A stretch of 64,000 nt of DNA from Nostoc sp. MG11 (GTDB lineage Bacteria; Cyanobacteriota; Cyanobacteriia; Cyanobacteriales; Nostocaceae), in the NCBI RefSeq assembly GCF_014904695.1, contig NZ_JACXXN010000013.1, positions 1-64,000 of the forward strand. Reading direction: 5' to 3'. Shown here in pieces: positions 63,500 through 64,000 of the stretch. How positions within the stretch are numbered: position 1 is the stretch's first letter; each line of letters opens with the position of its first letter. The position numbers were made by a program, and so were the translations under genes. The notes beneath the pieces are model-generated. The model was not told where the DNA came from. It did no database searches and worked only from the letters and a program-made list of their open reading frames with translations.

Positions 63500-64000
63500 A
63501 TGAAAGTTTCTGCGCGTTTGTTGCTGCTAGTTTTGTTACTGACTACAGCAGCAGCCTGTAACCAGACTCGCGCCTCCTTGGATAATGCCACGCAAGTATC
63601 TGCACCTTCGCCGCAGTTGGCACAGAATCCTACACAGCCGCAAAATAGTATCCGTACTGAACGACTTTCACCTACACCTATCCGAATTAACCTGAAGAAT
63701 TTACCAGCACCTTTCGCTACGGAAAGTGTTTCCAAGAGACCTGAGGTTGTACCAATTCCTCAAAACCCCGTGCTGCGCGTACCATTAGGATTTACAGTTA
63801 ATGTGTTTGCTGAAGGTCTAGATGCCCCTCGCTGGCTGGCTTTAACCCCCAGTGGTGATGTGCTGGTGACGGAAACCGGGCAAAACCGCATTCGTCTGTT
63901 GCGTGATACTAACAGCGACGGCGTAGCCGATGTTCGAGAGACGTTTGCTAGCAGGACGAATGGACTCAATAGACCCTTTGGTATGGCTTTTGCAGGTAAT
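63500..64000 (+). CDS. Sorbosone dehydrogenase-like lipoprotein, N-terminal part (runs off window)
   Basis: The 167 codons present begin MKVSARLLLLVLLLTTAAAC, a lipoprotein signal with lipobox AAAC at residues 17-20. A proline/glutamine-rich linker follows. The start of a six-bladed beta-propeller is visible: VPLGFTVNVFAEGLDAPRWL, then GDVLVTETGQNRIRLLRD and GLNRPFGMAFAGN. This matches the PQQ-dependent L-sorbosone/glucose dehydrogenase family. The gene continues past position 64000, so the C-terminus and heme or PQQ domain cannot be checked. Confidence 0.88.
   Translation, partial: MKVSARLLLLVLLLTTAAACNQTRASLDNATQVSAPSPQLAQNPTQPQNSIRTERLSPTPIRINLKNLPAPFATESVSKRPEVVPIPQNPVLRVPLGFTVNVFAEGLDAPRWLALTPSGDVLVTETGQNRIRLLRDTNSDGVADVRETFASRTNGLNRPFGMAFAGN

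Noticed and set aside
63418-63735. Minus-strand open frame of 105 codons
   Set aside because: Antisense to the lipoprotein gene starting at 63500, whose signal peptide and propeller sequence are clear.

Overview
The window looks like chromosomal DNA of a filamentous, probably heterocyst-forming cyanobacterium (Nostoc/Calothrix/Tolypothrix type). Evidence: the HIP1 octamer GCGATCGC recurs throughout (first copy about 36-43). Photosynthesis genes are present: chlorophyll synthase chlG, psbU, btpA and a PucC-type carrier. So are several cyanobacterium-restricted families (DUF2862, DUF3120, the Get3d-type ArsA protein, the TIGR03279-type FeS protein). Spacers carry the heptameric short tandem repeats and palindromic repeats typical of Nostocales. 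No phage, plasmid or CRISPR locus was seen.

Layout. 1-5400: an ECF-type ABC ATPase with a small partner, a NYN/YacP nuclease, tRNA-Asn(GTT), a GNAT acetyltransferase, a BlaI/M56 regulator-protease pair and comB. 5400-21770: one long minus-strand cell-surface polysaccharide locus. Transcribed from high to low coordinates, it holds a Wzm/Wzt-type ABC exporter, a GDPD-like protein, a HAD-nucleotidyltransferase fusion, a methyltransferase with a repetitive coiled coil, four GT4 and two GT2 glycosyltransferases, a coiled-coil protein, a second methyltransferase, a polytopic GT-C-like protein and GDP-mannose 4,6-dehydratase. Relics flank or interrupt it: a frameshifted vapC inside, and remnants of a sugar acyltransferase/aminotransferase pair just upstream of the exporter.

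22600-29400: DUF2862, Get3d-like protein, chlG, a small membrane protein, a cupin, an inositol-monophosphatase-family enzyme and a PucC-family carrier, a neighbourhood with a pigment/thylakoid theme. 29400-34200: an accessory patch with an orphan HigA antitoxin and HigB remnant, a PIN toxin/HTH antitoxin pair split by a 172-bp MITE, a duplicated 93-bp segment and several unknown genes. 34400-42050: aldo/keto reductase, Uma2-family protein, DEAD-box RNA helicase, rimO, a repeat-rich spacer, btpA and a VKOR-thioredoxin fusion. 42700-53400: CHASE2-PAS-GGDEF cyclase, small secreted protein, nadB (carrying an in-frame repeat insertion), psbU, DUF3120 protein, uppP and the TIGR03279-type protein. 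53600-64000: a large GHL10 glycosyl hydrolase with a MITE at its stop codon, a three-gene signalling block (CBS/multi-PAS kinase, REC-EAL, REC-kinase) and the start of a sorbosone-dehydrogenase-like lipoprotein that runs off the window.

The polysaccharide genes fit an ABC-exported capsule or exopolysaccharide. The exporter ATPase has no C-terminal glycan-binding domain, and two enzymes carry the same SSKFWKLR tail, perhaps a shared docking element. Much of the less obvious content is decay: five relic or disrupted gene systems and three insertions whose target duplications can be read directly. I found no clearly new complete system. The best candidates are the GDPD plus HAD-nucleotidyltransferase module and the shared-tail enzymes of the polysaccharide locus. 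Family names come from recognising motifs by eye; no database search was run.
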